A DNA stretch of 19,933 nt from JAVZOV01 sp049976445. GTDB taxonomy: Archaea > Thermoproteota > Thermoprotei > Gearchaeales > WAQG01. The position numbers and the translations under genes are program-made. Shown here one piece after another: positions 8,015 to 15,732 of the stretch. The stretch lies in NCBI GenBank assembly GCA_049976445.1, contig JBMFIF010000032.1:1-19933 (forward strand), written 5' to 3'. The notes below the pieces were generated by a model. It worked only from the letters and a program-made list of their open reading frames with translations. It made no database searches and was not told the DNA's origin. Position 1 is the first letter of the stretch. The number at the start of each line of letters is the position of its first letter.

Positions 8015-9456
8015 TGATAAGCAAAAAGAGTAACAAACCACAAAAATTACCAATGATAACTAAGAGTACCACTGTTGCTTTGCTTTTGATAGGATTTATA
8101 GCTATGATCGAATACGGGCCTCCTGCAATACCTTTAGTTGTAGGACCATCGCCATTTAATTCAGGTTCATTAGGCACATCAAAATTGGCACAAATTCTTG
8201 CCTCAGAAGGTTATAATGTGATTCCAGTAACAAATTGGAACAAAACAGCAGATATTCTCAAAACTGGTTGCAATAATATACTGATTATCATTGTATCGCC
8301 TGAAATACCTTATACTGCTGAAGATATATTGTCAATAAAAAGAATTATAAGCTCATGTGATAGTGTATCATTTATCATTGCTGATGAAGGGCCATATACT
8401 AACATGATCTTAAGTGCAATAGGTTCTGGAACACAAATAATATCATCAAGAAGGATTTTAGAACCGGCCGGAGATCCATATCCATATGCAATGTTAGAAA
8501 CTCCGTCTGGCTATGCATATTACTTGAGGCTCGATAAGGCAGCACCACTTGATGTTAAAAATGGAGAAATTATGGGAATATCAGAGAGCTTACCTGTGGC
8601 ATCATACCAAATTCTTAATAAATCTAAAGTCTATACTCTTGGTGATGGGTCAATTTTTCTTAACCAAGTTTTAGATCTTCCTGCCAATGTTTCATTATCA
8701 TATAGAAATTTCATCAATCAATTAGTTAATGATCTCACAATCCCAGGTTCCACAGTACTTATTGAAGCTTCAAAGTATGTTTCTACAAGTAATCCTCAAG
8801 AGTTAGCATTACAAGGTGGTTTGAATGTATTAAGTAATCCAGAACTTTTCTTGTTGTTACTTTCAAGAATGATTCATCCTAGGTTTTGGGCACCATTATT
8901 TTTTAGTGCAATAAATGCTTACTTGAAAAATTTAATGTCATTTGAACCAATAAAAATCATTGCTATAATAATCATGATATTCGTAGGATATCGTCTCATC
9001 TCTAGAAATATAGGCAAATCAGTAAACGATACTAAGTTAGAAGATACATCAGAGATAGATGTAATCGTTGATACTCAAATTAGGCGAACATTATTAGGTA
9101 AAAAGATTAAACTTGCAAAGAATGACTTCATTGCATTATATGAAGTTATGGATCAAGTTATTTCTAAAACGGTAGGCGTAAAAATGAATGAACATGATAA
9201 CATGGTTAAAATTCTCATTGCCAATGGTGTTGAAGAAAAAGTTGCTAAGCAATATGTTAATGATATGAATAGACTCTACATAAAAATCACTAAGAAAAAA
9301 TTCAGACCTATAATTTTTTCATGGAATCGGAAAGTCTCAAAAATGATAAAATTATCAGAAATTGTTCTTAATAAATTTGGTTCTACACTTGCCGGTGAAA
9401 AGGGCATAGAATACAAAATAAGATATGGAATGCAGCAAAACACGAAAGGTGATTAA
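8014..9456 (+). CDS. DUF4350-like membrane protein
   Basis: This 480-residue protein has a short basic N-terminus, a first membrane helix (about 18-36), a large outer domain (about 40-305), a second helix (312-329) and a 150-residue cytoplasmic tail. The outer domain starts with PSPFNSGSLGTSKLAQILASEGY, the pattern of DUF4350: a Rossmann-like or amidotransferase-like fold with an Asn-x-x-Gly-x-x-Gly-Thr stretch followed by a Leu-rich helix. Later it has YTLGDGSIFLNQVLD (207-221), like the conserved GDG strand of those domains. DUF4350 proteins of bacterial MoxR-DUF58 clusters have the same layout. The cytoplasmic tail is Lys-rich and helical and could contact MoxR or the DUF58 protein. Three sequons lie in the outer domain. 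The gene overlaps its upstream neighbour by one base and abuts the DUF58 gene. The family assignment comes from motif and context, so is moderate. Confidence 0.68.
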   Translation: MISKKSNKPQKLPMITKSTTVALLLIGFIAMIEYGPPAIPLVVGPSPFNSGSLGTSKLAQILASEGYNVIPVTNWNKTADILKTGCNNILIIIVSPEIPYTAEDILSIKRIISSCDSVSFIIADEGPYTNMILSAIGSGTQIISSRRILEPAGDPYPYAMLETPSGYAYYLRLDKAAPLDVKNGEIMGISESLPVASYQILNKSKVYTLGDGSIFLNQVLDLPANVSLSYRNFINQLVNDLTIPGSTVLIEASKYVSTSNPQELALQGGLNVLSNPELFLLLLSRMIHPRFWAPLFFSAINAYLKNLMSFEPIKIIAIIIMIFVGYRLISRNIGKSVNDTKLEDTSEIDVIVDTQIRRTLLGKKIKLAKNDFIALYEVMDQVISKTVGVKMNEHDNMVKILIANGVEEKVAKQYVNDMNRLYIKITKKKFRPIIFSWNRKVSKMIKLSEIVLNKFGSTLAGEKGIEYKIRYGMQQNTKGD

Positions 9457-10800
9457 ATGTTACAAGAAACTGAAAGAATAAAACCTACTAGAAGGATTTT
9501 TGGCATTCTTCTTCTTGGACTTTTTTTAATCATAACTGATATCTTCTGGAAAAACGGTTCAACTTTTCTAGGAATACTATTAATCTTCCTAATACCAGTT
9601 TCAAAAAATTATGTGGAAATATCAAGAAATATATTTAAAAAACTCAAAACCAATGTAGATATATCTGGCAACCTAGAAGGAAAAGAGATAAACATCGTAT
9701 ACAAAATGTATAACCAACATTACATACCAATATTTCCCTTAGAGTTATCACTAAAATACCCCCCATATTTTAAATTAATAAAAGGCTCACCAGGAGGAAT
9801 CTATCTCATACCTCCAAAAGGCACCATAGAATTCAAAATAACATTTTTAGGACGAATCGGAGAACATGACATTGGACCATTAAATGCAATAATAAGGGAT
9901 CCTTTAGGACTTTTTAGGGCGGAAACAATTTTAAACATTAAAAATACTATCAGAATCTATCCAAAAACTGAAAGCATAAAAGTAGCAAAATTAACTATCC
10001 AAGCACGAACCGTTGGTTTATCCAGAACTAAAAGTAAAGGCAGTGGCATTGAATTCTATGATGTAAAAGAATTTCAAGAAGGTGATGAGACACGACGTAT
10101 TTATTGGAAAGCCCTAGCAAAATACGGAAAACTTTATGTCAAAGAGTTCGAACGCGAAATAACACTCAACATAATGCTAATTCTTGATGCCTCCAGAACA
10201 ATGTTTGTGGGTAATTGGGGAGCAACACCTGTAGAACAGGGTGCAAGAACATTTTCAAGCATAGCTAGATATGCAAGCATTCATGACGATAAAATAGGAC
10301 TTATATTATTTTCAGAAGAATACATGAAAACATCCCCAATGAGAAGAGGAAAAATAGCTTTAATAGATATAACAAGAACTCTTAGTAGCATTAAATGGAA
10401 TTCATCAGTATCAGACTCACATGACCGTACTGATGCTCTTAACAAAGCCATCAAAGAAACAATAAAAAATCTCAGCAGGGATAGAAACATCATAATCTTC
10501 TTCACAGCTCCTGGAGATAAAGAATATACAAATGCACTTATAAGACACATACTAGCATTAAAAAATCGCGGTAATGACGCATATGTGATAGTCCCGCTCA
10601 TGACAGCATACGAAGTCACAACAATGACCGGTTGGCAAACAATCATTTACAGGCTCAGATCATTAGATAGACTAAAAAATGATTTAAGTTTTGCATCAAC
10701 ATTAAGAAGCAAAGGAATACCAACAATAGCAGTTGGTCCTAAAGACATAACACAAAAAGTAATAAGCTCATTAGAAATGCTTAGAACATCGATGGGATAA
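9457..10800 (+). CDS. DUF58 (vWA-like) protein, partner of MoxR
   Basis: This 447-residue protein has two N-terminal membrane helices (about 14-29 and 36-50), a beta-rich middle part (about 65-180) and a C-terminal DUF58 domain. The DUF58 signature is clear: GIEFYDVKEFQEGDETRRIYW (197-217), then KALAKYGKLYVKEFERE and a strand ending in D244-x-S246-x-T248, the start of a von Willebrand A-like metal site. The DUF58-MoxR pair is a recurrent bacterial and archaeal module in which the vWA-like protein is thought to bridge the ATPase to its target. A ribosome site, GGTGAT (9448-9453), lies in the last codons of the preceding gene; the ATG follows that gene's TAA directly. It is the last gene of the operon and ends just before a hairpin terminator. 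Confidence 0.9.
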   Translation: MLQETERIKPTRRIFGILLLGLFLIITDIFWKNGSTFLGILLIFLIPVSKNYVEISRNIFKKLKTNVDISGNLEGKEINIVYKMYNQHYIPIFPLELSLKYPPYFKLIKGSPGGIYLIPPKGTIEFKITFLGRIGEHDIGPLNAIIRDPLGLFRAETILNIKNTIRIYPKTESIKVAKLTIQARTVGLSRTKSKGSGIEFYDVKEFQEGDETRRIYWKALAKYGKLYVKEFEREITLNIMLILDASRTMFVGNWGATPVEQGARTFSSIARYASIHDDKIGLILFSEEYMKTSPMRRGKIALIDITRTLSSIKWNSSVSDSHDRTDALNKAIKETIKNLSRDRNIIIFFTAPGDKEYTNALIRHILALKNRGNDAYVIVPLMTAYEVTTMTGWQTIIYRLRSLDRLKNDLSFASTLRSKGIPTIAVGPKDITQKVISSLEMLRTSMG

Positions 10801-10851
10801 AATTATTACTTAAATGTAATCTCAACTTGAAACCTTGTTTTGTCAATCTAT

Positions 10852-10873
10852 TAATAACTTTGTTATTATTTTT
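10852..10873. terminator. Hairpin plus T-run between converging genes
   Basis: TAATAAC (10852-10858) and GTTATTA (10862-10868) form a perfect seven-base-pair stem with a three-base loop, followed on the plus strand by five T residues (10869-10873). It sits between the DUF58 gene and deoC, and its right arm contains the deoC stop codon. It would work best for the plus-strand operon. Confidence 0.5.
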
Positions 10874-11552
10874 GATTGTTTAGACTATTAATGATCTCTA
10901 TGCTTCTGCTGGCGCCTATTCTTGTAGCTCCTGCTTTTATCATTGATAATGCTTGTTCGGCTGTATGTATTCCACCTGCTGCTTTTACTCCAATATGCTT
11001 GCTAACTGTTTTTCTCATTAATTCTACATCATGAATTGTTGCACCACCAGTTCCAAAGCCAGTGCTGGTTTTAACAAAATCTGCTCCAGCCTCTTCTGCA
11101 ATTTTACAAGCAGTTATTTTTTCTTCGTCTGTTAGATAACATGTTTCTATTATAACCTTAACAATGGCATTATGCTTATGAGCAATTTTTACAACTTCTT
11201 CAATTTCTCTTTTAATTAGTTCATAGTTACGGTTTTTTAGAGCGCCTATGTTAATAACCATGTCTATTTCATTGGCTCCCAGTTCTAATACTCGGTTTGC
11301 TTCAAATACTTTTACTTCAGGTAATGTTGAACCAAAGGGAAAACCAATTACGCTCACAACTTTTATTCCGGTACCTTTTAATAATGATACTGCCAGGCTG
11401 ACATAAGAGGGATTCACAACTACTGAGTAAAAGCCGTATTCTATTGCCTCTTTACATAATTTTTCTATGTCTGATTTTGTTGCTTCTGGTCGCAATAGTG
11501 TATGATCAATCATTTTAGCTAACTGTTCACGAGTTATTTTAGTAGTATTCAT
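10866..11552 (-). CDS. deoC: Deoxyribose-phosphate aldolase
   Basis: This 228-residue class I aldolase reversibly splits 2-deoxyribose 5-phosphate into glyceraldehyde 3-phosphate and acetaldehyde in the cytoplasm. The active-site set matches the E. coli enzyme: D97 (ANEIDMV), the Schiff-base lysine K161 (FVKTSTGFGTGGAT) and the proton-relay lysine K190 (VKAAGGI). The phosphate-binding region GATRIGASRS (208-217) is also intact. Length and start (IDHTLLRP at 15-22) fit the short archaeal and Gram-positive form. It lies 39 bases downstream of the nucleotidyltransferase gene on the same strand, with its own TATA-like box in the gap. It probably serves deoxynucleoside breakdown or pentose supply. 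Confidence 0.95.
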   Translation of the reverse strand: MNTTKITREQLAKMIDHTLLRPEATKSDIEKLCKEAIEYGFYSVVVNPSYVSLAVSLLKGTGIKVVSVIGFPFGSTLPEVKVFEANRVLELGANEIDMVINIGALKNRNYELIKREIEEVVKIAHKHNAIVKVIIETCYLTDEEKITACKIAEEAGADFVKTSTGFGTGGATIHDVELMRKTVSKHIGVKAAGGIHTAEQALSMIKAGATRIGASRSIEIINSLNNQK

Positions 11553-11580
11553 AGATTCTCAGTATTAATTATGGTTATGA

Positions 11581-11590
11581 GTATTTAAGT
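11581..11590 (-). promoter_or_regulatory. TATA element for deoC
   Basis: ACTTAAATAC on the minus strand lies directly after the stop of the nucleotidyltransferase gene and about 30 bases before the deoC ATG. This gives a leader of only a few bases and lets deoC be transcribed on its own. Confidence 0.45.
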
Positions 11591-11591
11591 T

Positions 11592-12278
11592 CTAGTGTTT
11601 AATCTGAAGTATTTCTTTTTCAACTTCTTCGATGTCTTTTTGTGTATCTATGGATTTCCAGAATACGTTTCTGAACTTTACTGCATTTAGTTTGCTCATT
11701 TTTGCTAATTCTGGGAATGTTGTTCTTTCTATATCTCCTTTTTCGGGAAGATAGTTAAAGATTTCTGGTTTGAAATAGTATACACCTGCATTAATCCAAT
11801 AATCTAATTGTGGTTTTTCTATGAAGTTTTTAATAAAATTAGTGTCGGTAATTTCAACTATGCCGTAAGGACTTTTCAATGGAACTAATGCTATTGTTCC
11901 TGTTGTTTCATTATTATTTTTTATTAATTCTATAGGGTTCAGGTTTGTTATTATATCTCCGTTAAGTGCGAGGAAGCCTTCTTCATTTTTTAGTAATCCT
12001 TCAGTGTTTTTAAGAGCACCGCCAGTACCCAATGGTTCATCCTCTATGGAGTAATATATTTTTACTCCATATTTTGAACCGCTTCCTATAGTTTCGAGAA
12101 ATTTTTCTTTCATGTAACCTGCACATATGATAAATTCTCTAATGCCGTAAGCAATGAGCCAATTAATCTGCCATTCAATAATAGGTTTACCACTAATTTC
12201 AACTAATGCTTTTGGGCGACTATCAGTAAGAGGACGTAACCTTTTACCATAACCACCAGCAAGTATAACAGCCTTCAA
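11592..12278 (-). CDS. Sugar-phosphate nucleotidyltransferase
   Basis: This protein of about 228 residues from the NTP_transferase family makes nucleotide-sugars from NTP and sugar 1-phosphate. It has the nucleotide loop LAGGYGKRLRPLT (6-18), PKALVEI with its conserved lysine, the EDEPLGTGGAL loop (79-89), and the metal-binding aspartate in LNGDI (D108). It is a single-domain form without a C-terminal beta-helix, like archaeal mannose-1-phosphate guanylyl- or glucose-1-phosphate thymidylyl-type enzymes; the base and sugar cannot be read off. The longest frame starts at a GTG at 12290, but I prefer the TTG at 12278. It has GGTGA (12288-12284) five bases upstream and gives the standard MKAVILAGG N-terminus. 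It lies near the DPM-type glycosyltransferase, suggesting surface or lipid-linked glycan synthesis. Confidence 0.85.
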   Translation of the reverse strand: MKAVILAGGYGKRLRPLTDSRPKALVEISGKPIIEWQINWLIAYGIREFIICAGYMKEKFLETIGSGSKYGVKIYYSIEDEPLGTGGALKNTEGLLKNEEGFLALNGDIITNLNPIELIKNNNETTGTIALVPLKSPYGIVEITDTNFIKNFIEKPQLDYWINAGVYYFKPEIFNYLPEKGDIERTTFPELAKMSKLNAVKFRNVFWKSIDTQKDIEEVEKEILQIKH

Positions 12279-12311
12279 AACGTTCACCACTTAGTAGAAA
12301 ATTTTAAACAT

Positions 12312-12321
12312 CTATAAATTT
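12312..12321 (-). promoter_or_regulatory. TATA element for the nucleotidyltransferase gene
   Basis: The minus strand reads AATTTATAGA here. Initiation near 12290 would leave a leader of about 12 bases containing GGTGA, which agrees with translation from the TTG at 12278 and makes the GTG at 12290 unlikely. Confidence 0.45.
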
Positions 12322-12465
12322 ACCGCTTAGTTATCATAACACATATATTATATCAAAAATATTCCATAATCAATTGCTTTTCACACTAAAATAAAAAGAA
12401 AATTTTAAGTAAATAAGCAGCCTTATCTTAGATGATGAAATTTTAATAATAATTCATTGTTTCAA

Positions 12466-13548
12466 TCAAAATTGTTTCCATACTAAATGTTCGCTAAATA
12501 AGTAATTACTTATGAATCCTAGAAAAATACCCAGAATATTTGAGAGCAGATAATGTAATCCTAAGCTAGTGAATAGCATTAAGGATATGAAATTTACAAA
12601 AGCGCCTAATAATACACTTACATGATATTTAACAAGACTAGTTAAGTATGTATTAATTTTTCTAGTATTGCGTGCTTTAAACGTCCATAAATGGTTTAAT
12701 AAATGATTACTTATTATCGATGTTTCTATTGCTAGTGGGCTTGCATAAATAAGTTTCAAACCATTCTCAACTAAATAATAAAGGATTCCTTCATTAACTA
12801 AGATACCTGTTGCACCCACTATCATGAATTTTATTATTCTGTACTCGTTTAATTTGAGTATTAAATTTAAGTATCGTACCATCTCACCGAATCCAAGTTT
12901 ACTTTTACCTCGTTTTCTCGTAACAAATGTGTATGGAATCTCAATAATCTTAACGTTCCCAATTTTTGACTGATGTAGAAGTTCTAAGAGAACCTTATAT
13001 CCATGTGTGCTTGGTATAAAATTATTGACAGAAGTTCTTTTAAATGCAAAGAAGCCTGATAATGGATCTTTAATGGTCTTTGTTTCAGGAAGTAGTAGAT
13101 GAGCCAATAGTGTCGCTCCTCTGCTTATTATTTTTCTATAAAACCCCCATCCTTTGATACTACCACCTTTTACGTATCTTGAGGCTATCACTATGTCAGC
13201 ACCATTTTCAAGCGTTTTATGAATTTCTAGAAGCTTTTCAGGTGGATGTTGCAGATCGGCATCCATTATCGTTATGTAATCTCCTGAAGCAATCTTCATA
13301 CCATCAGCTATAGCAGACCCAAGGCCTAATTTTCCAGGCCTTTTAAGAACCTTAATGTTATTATACTTATTAGCAAGTTTTATAGCTTCTTCAGCAGTAT
13401 TATCAGGACTATTATCATCAACGATGATAATCTCTAAATCAAGCTTTAATGATTCTAACCTCTCAATGAGTTCATTAATATTTTCTCTTTCGTTATATGT
13501 TGGTATTACTACACTAATTTTATGCAGCCTAACCACCAATTCTATCAT
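12466..13548 (-). CDS. Dolichyl-phosphate-mannose synthase-like GT2 fused to GtrA
   Basis: This 360-residue protein has two parts. Residues 9-230 are a GT-A glycosyltransferase of family 2: VVIPTYNE (13-20), VDDNSPD (43-49), the metal-binding DAD (96-98) followed by LQHPP, and the DPLSGFFAFKR stretch (161-171) typical of DPM1-like enzymes. Residues from about 237 to the end form a GtrA domain with four membrane helices. This fusion resembles the archaeal dolichyl-phosphate-mannose synthase of Pyrococcus, which loads a sugar from a nucleotide donor onto dolichyl phosphate at the inner membrane face. The sugar may be mannose or glucose. The chosen ATG at 13548 has a weak AGGA upstream; a GTG a few codons later (VRLHKISVVIP) is an alternative start. 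It probably feeds N-glycosylation of surface proteins. Confidence 0.9.
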   Translation of the reverse strand: MIELVVRLHKISVVIPTYNERENINELIERLESLKLDLEIIIVDDNSPDNTAEEAIKLANKYNNIKVLKRPGKLGLGSAIADGMKIASGDYITIMDADLQHPPEKLLEIHKTLENGADIVIASRYVKGGSIKGWGFYRKIISRGATLLAHLLLPETKTIKDPLSGFFAFKRTSVNNFIPSTHGYKVLLELLHQSKIGNVKIIEIPYTFVTRKRGKSKLGFGEMVRYLNLILKLNEYRIIKFMIVGATGILVNEGILYYLVENGLKLIYASPLAIETSIISNHLLNHLWTFKARNTRKINTYLTSLVKYHVSVLLGAFVNFISLMLFTSLGLHYLLSNILGIFLGFISNYLFSEHLVWKQF

Positions 13549-13744
13549 AAAATAGTCCTTTAAAACAATAACTACTCTGGAATAGAGGCTTCCACATAAG
13601 ACATCAACATAACATCATTTCTACATAATAAGTGGACAGTCTTCTAGAATATGTTATTCAAATAAAAATGAACGATAAACCTTCTTTAAAGGCTGAATGA
13701 CTAAACTAGTATGGCCCTGGTTTCTGAATAATAACTTCGATAAA

Positions 13745-13753
13745 GTTTTATAG
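13745..13753 (+). promoter_or_regulatory. TATA element for the L40e gene
   Basis: GTTTTATAG lies about 30 bases before the L40e ATG, predicting initiation near 13776 and a leader of about seven bases. Confidence 0.45.
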
Positions 13754-13782
13754 ATGTTTTAGTAAGTGTTTTGTGAGTAACT

Positions 13783-13947
13783 ATGCCAATATCAGATCCC
13801 GAGAAATTAATGCTTGCACAAATGTATAGACTAAATTATAAAATTTGTAGAAAATGCGGAGCTCACAATCCAATAGACGCTACACGCTGTAGAAAATGCA
13901 AAAGTAAAAACCTAAGGCCAAAACACAGAGAGATCAAAAAAGTATGA
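13783..13947 (+). CDS. rpl40e: Large-subunit ribosomal protein L40e
   Basis: This 54-residue protein starts MPISDPEKLMLAQ and carries a zinc ribbon with four cysteines as C22-x2-C25 and C36-x2-C39, followed by a basic tail (KSKNLRPKHREIKK). It is the stand-alone archaeal form of L40e, which in eukaryotes is made as a ubiquitin fusion. It binds the large ribosomal subunit. The protein is too short for a 60-residue cut-off but unmistakable. It is followed after one base by a 40-residue frame that may be cotranscribed. Confidence 0.95.
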   Translation: MPISDPEKLMLAQMYRLNYKICRKCGAHNPIDATRCRKCKSKNLRPKHREIKKV

Positions 13948-13948
13948 T

Positions 13949-14071
13949 ATGCCGTTCCTTTTTTCATGGATGTTTGCGTTCATTGCGCATATGCTCATAC
14001 TCATCAATACAATCTTTTTGCTTCTGAAGAGGCGGTTCCCTAGAAGATTAGCTCCAACCATATATAGGTAG
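13949..14071 (+). CDS. Possible 40-residue membrane peptide downstream of L40e
   Basis: The ATG at 13949 lies one base after the L40e TGA. The frame runs 40 codons: a strongly hydrophobic helix (about F3-L26, including FAFIAHMLILIN) followed by a basic end (KRRFPRR, 27-33) and LAPTIYR. Such a layout, one helix then an Arg/Lys cluster, fits a small inner-face-anchored membrane protein. The segment has more G+C than ordinary intergenic DNA in this window. There is no separate ribosome site, so translation would rely on coupling to L40e. No family is recognised and chance cannot be excluded. Confidence 0.45.
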   Translation: MPFLFSWMFAFIAHMLILINTIFLLLKRRFPRRLAPTIYR

Positions 14072-14083
14072 AGACGCTCTACC
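14067..14083. repeat. Seven-base-pair hairpin at the end of the L40e transcript
   Basis: GGTAGAG (14067-14073) and CTCTACC (14077-14083) are a perfect inverted repeat with an ACG loop. The left arm contains the stop codon of the 40-residue frame. No T-run follows, so it is not a classical terminator. It may be an RNA-stabilising stem or an operator. Confidence 0.4.
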
Positions 14084-14212
14084 ATAATATAAGGCTCTCT
14101 AAACTAAACTATCCAGCAAAAACGTCTAGTATATAGTTTTATACTCTATATGTGCCAAAAGGAATATCTGCATTAAAGTAGGAACATTCAAGTGAGAATA
14201 CTTTTATTTTTA

Positions 14213-14221
14213 GGTTTATTA
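14213..14221 (+). promoter_or_regulatory. TATA element for the S13-family gene
   Basis: GGTTTATTA lies about 28 bases before the ATG at 14246, predicting a leaderless mRNA. A second A/T-rich box (CTTTTATTTT, about 14201-14210) is just upstream. Confidence 0.4.
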
Positions 14222-14245
14222 ATATCGTAGATCATCTATGTTATT

Positions 14246-15613
14246 ATGCACAGGGAGCTTTTAGATCTTTTGAATGATAAGATGTTAAAAGATGGTAACT
14301 TAGGATTCATTGTAGAACGTTTGGATGGTAATATAGTTTTTCAGTATAATGCAGATGCACTATTAATACCAGCATCTAATATGAAGATTTTAACGGGTTT
14401 GGCTGGATTACTCTATTTGAGTCCTGATTTTAAGTTTAAGACAAAGTTTCTTATAGAGAAATCTGATAATGGAAGAATTCCTAATATGTACATTATAGGT
14501 TCTGGTGATCCTACTATTGTTGATCGTGAAACATTAACAATATGGAAAGAATTATCAATTTGTTATGGATCTGAAAATGTTATTGATAGCTCATTATTTA
14601 ATGGCATTAAAGGAGCGTTAAGTGATATAATTATCGATGATTATTTATTTGATGATGAGAGTTATAATAGAACATGGGATCTTAGTGATATAACTCAACC
14701 CTATGCAGCTCAAGTTTCTGCATTTACTATGAACAGAAATACAACATTATTGAAGATTAGGTCTGATGATGCGACAGTAAGTATTGAAGAAATACCTAAT
14801 GTAGGATATTTACGTATTTTTAATGAGTTAAAAATTTCTGACAAGGAGGATATAAAGGTAGAGAGAAAAATTAACACTAATGATATTTATTTAAGGGGTA
14901 CAATATTGCCTAATACATTGAAATATTATAACATCACAGTTCACGATCCAACATTGTATGGAGGACACATTCTAAAATACATAATTTATAAAAGTGGTAT
15001 TTTAGTGCATGGAAAAATACGAAGAGATCATAGCCCTAAACAAATTTCTGACATGATAGTTAAAAGCATAGAATCACAAGCATTATCTGTTATAATAAGA
15101 GACATGATGAAATTTAGCATAAATTTGTACGCAGATAATATAGCTAAGCTCGTTAGTGCGAAACTTTTTAATGATGGTTCATGGGGATCTTGGGAGAGAG
15201 TTGTGCACCGTATGCTAAAAGAGTTAAAAATTCCTTTTAATAATATAATTATCGCAGATGCTTCTGGTTTATCACGCAAAAATCGTCTTTCACCAAAGCT
15301 CATTGTCGAAGTTCTTAGAAAGATTCATACAGAACTTCCAGAAAACGTTAGAGATTCATTCATTAATTCACTTCCAATATCAGGTATTGATGGCACGCTT
15401 AAGAAACGCATGAAGAATACTTTAGCAGAGGGAAGAGTAAAAGCAAAAACTGGTACACTACGTGATGTAAGTTCATTATCAGGTTATGTAAAAACGTTAA
15501 ACAATGAAACATTAATTTTTTCATTTATAGCAAACAACATAACTTCTCCAGAAAAAGTAAAAATACTAGAAGATCAGATAGCTAATGTATTAGTTAAGAT
15601 AGATACCTTATAG
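14246..15613 (+). CDS. Peptidase S13 (PBP4/DacB-like) serine hydrolase
   Basis: This 455-residue protein has every active-site motif of the D-Ala-D-Ala carboxypeptidase/endopeptidase family S13: S44-x-x-K47 (PASNMKILTG), S291-I-N293 (KFSINLYADN), the DASGLSRKNRLSP stretch (338-350) and K401-T-G-T. In bacteria these enzymes trim peptidoglycan peptides outside the membrane. Here no signal peptide is present: the protein starts MHRELLDLLND, and an in-frame TAG at 14228-14230 limits any extension, so it should be cytoplasmic. An archaeal cell is not expected to have murein, so the natural substrate may be a D-amino-acid peptide, another amide or an ester. It is a single gene, convergent with the UspA-like gene. 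The family is certain, the function open. Confidence 0.87.
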   Translation: MHRELLDLLNDKMLKDGNLGFIVERLDGNIVFQYNADALLIPASNMKILTGLAGLLYLSPDFKFKTKFLIEKSDNGRIPNMYIIGSGDPTIVDRETLTIWKELSICYGSENVIDSSLFNGIKGALSDIIIDDYLFDDESYNRTWDLSDITQPYAAQVSAFTMNRNTTLLKIRSDDATVSIEEIPNVGYLRIFNELKISDKEDIKVERKINTNDIYLRGTILPNTLKYYNITVHDPTLYGGHILKYIIYKSGILVHGKIRRDHSPKQISDMIVKSIESQALSVIIRDMMKFSINLYADNIAKLVSAKLFNDGSWGSWERVVHRMLKELKIPFNNIIIADASGLSRKNRLSPKLIVEVLRKIHTELPENVRDSFINSLPISGIDGTLKKRMKNTLAEGRVKAKTGTLRDVSSLSGYVKTLNNETLIFSFIANNITSPEKVKILEDQIANVLVKIDTL

Positions 15614-15671
15614 TTACATATAACCTTATGAGCATTTGCTTAGAGAAATTTCTGCTGATATTTTCTAAATA

Positions 15672-15713
15672 ATATTCTTGAATATAGTAATTGCTCATCG
15701 TTTCATGTTTTTT
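15672..15713 (+). terminator. Possible terminator of the S13-family gene
   Basis: A short inverted repeat, ATATTC and GAATAT (15672-15685), is followed by a run of six T residues (about 15707-15713), 60-100 bases after the S13-family gene's stop and before the converging UspA-like gene. Confidence 0.3.
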
Positions 15714-15732
15714 ATAATTTGACATTCAGATA

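Noticed and set aside
10281..10646. 121-codon minus-strand open frame
   Set aside because: It is wholly inside the DUF58 gene on the opposite strand, with no promoter or ribosome site.
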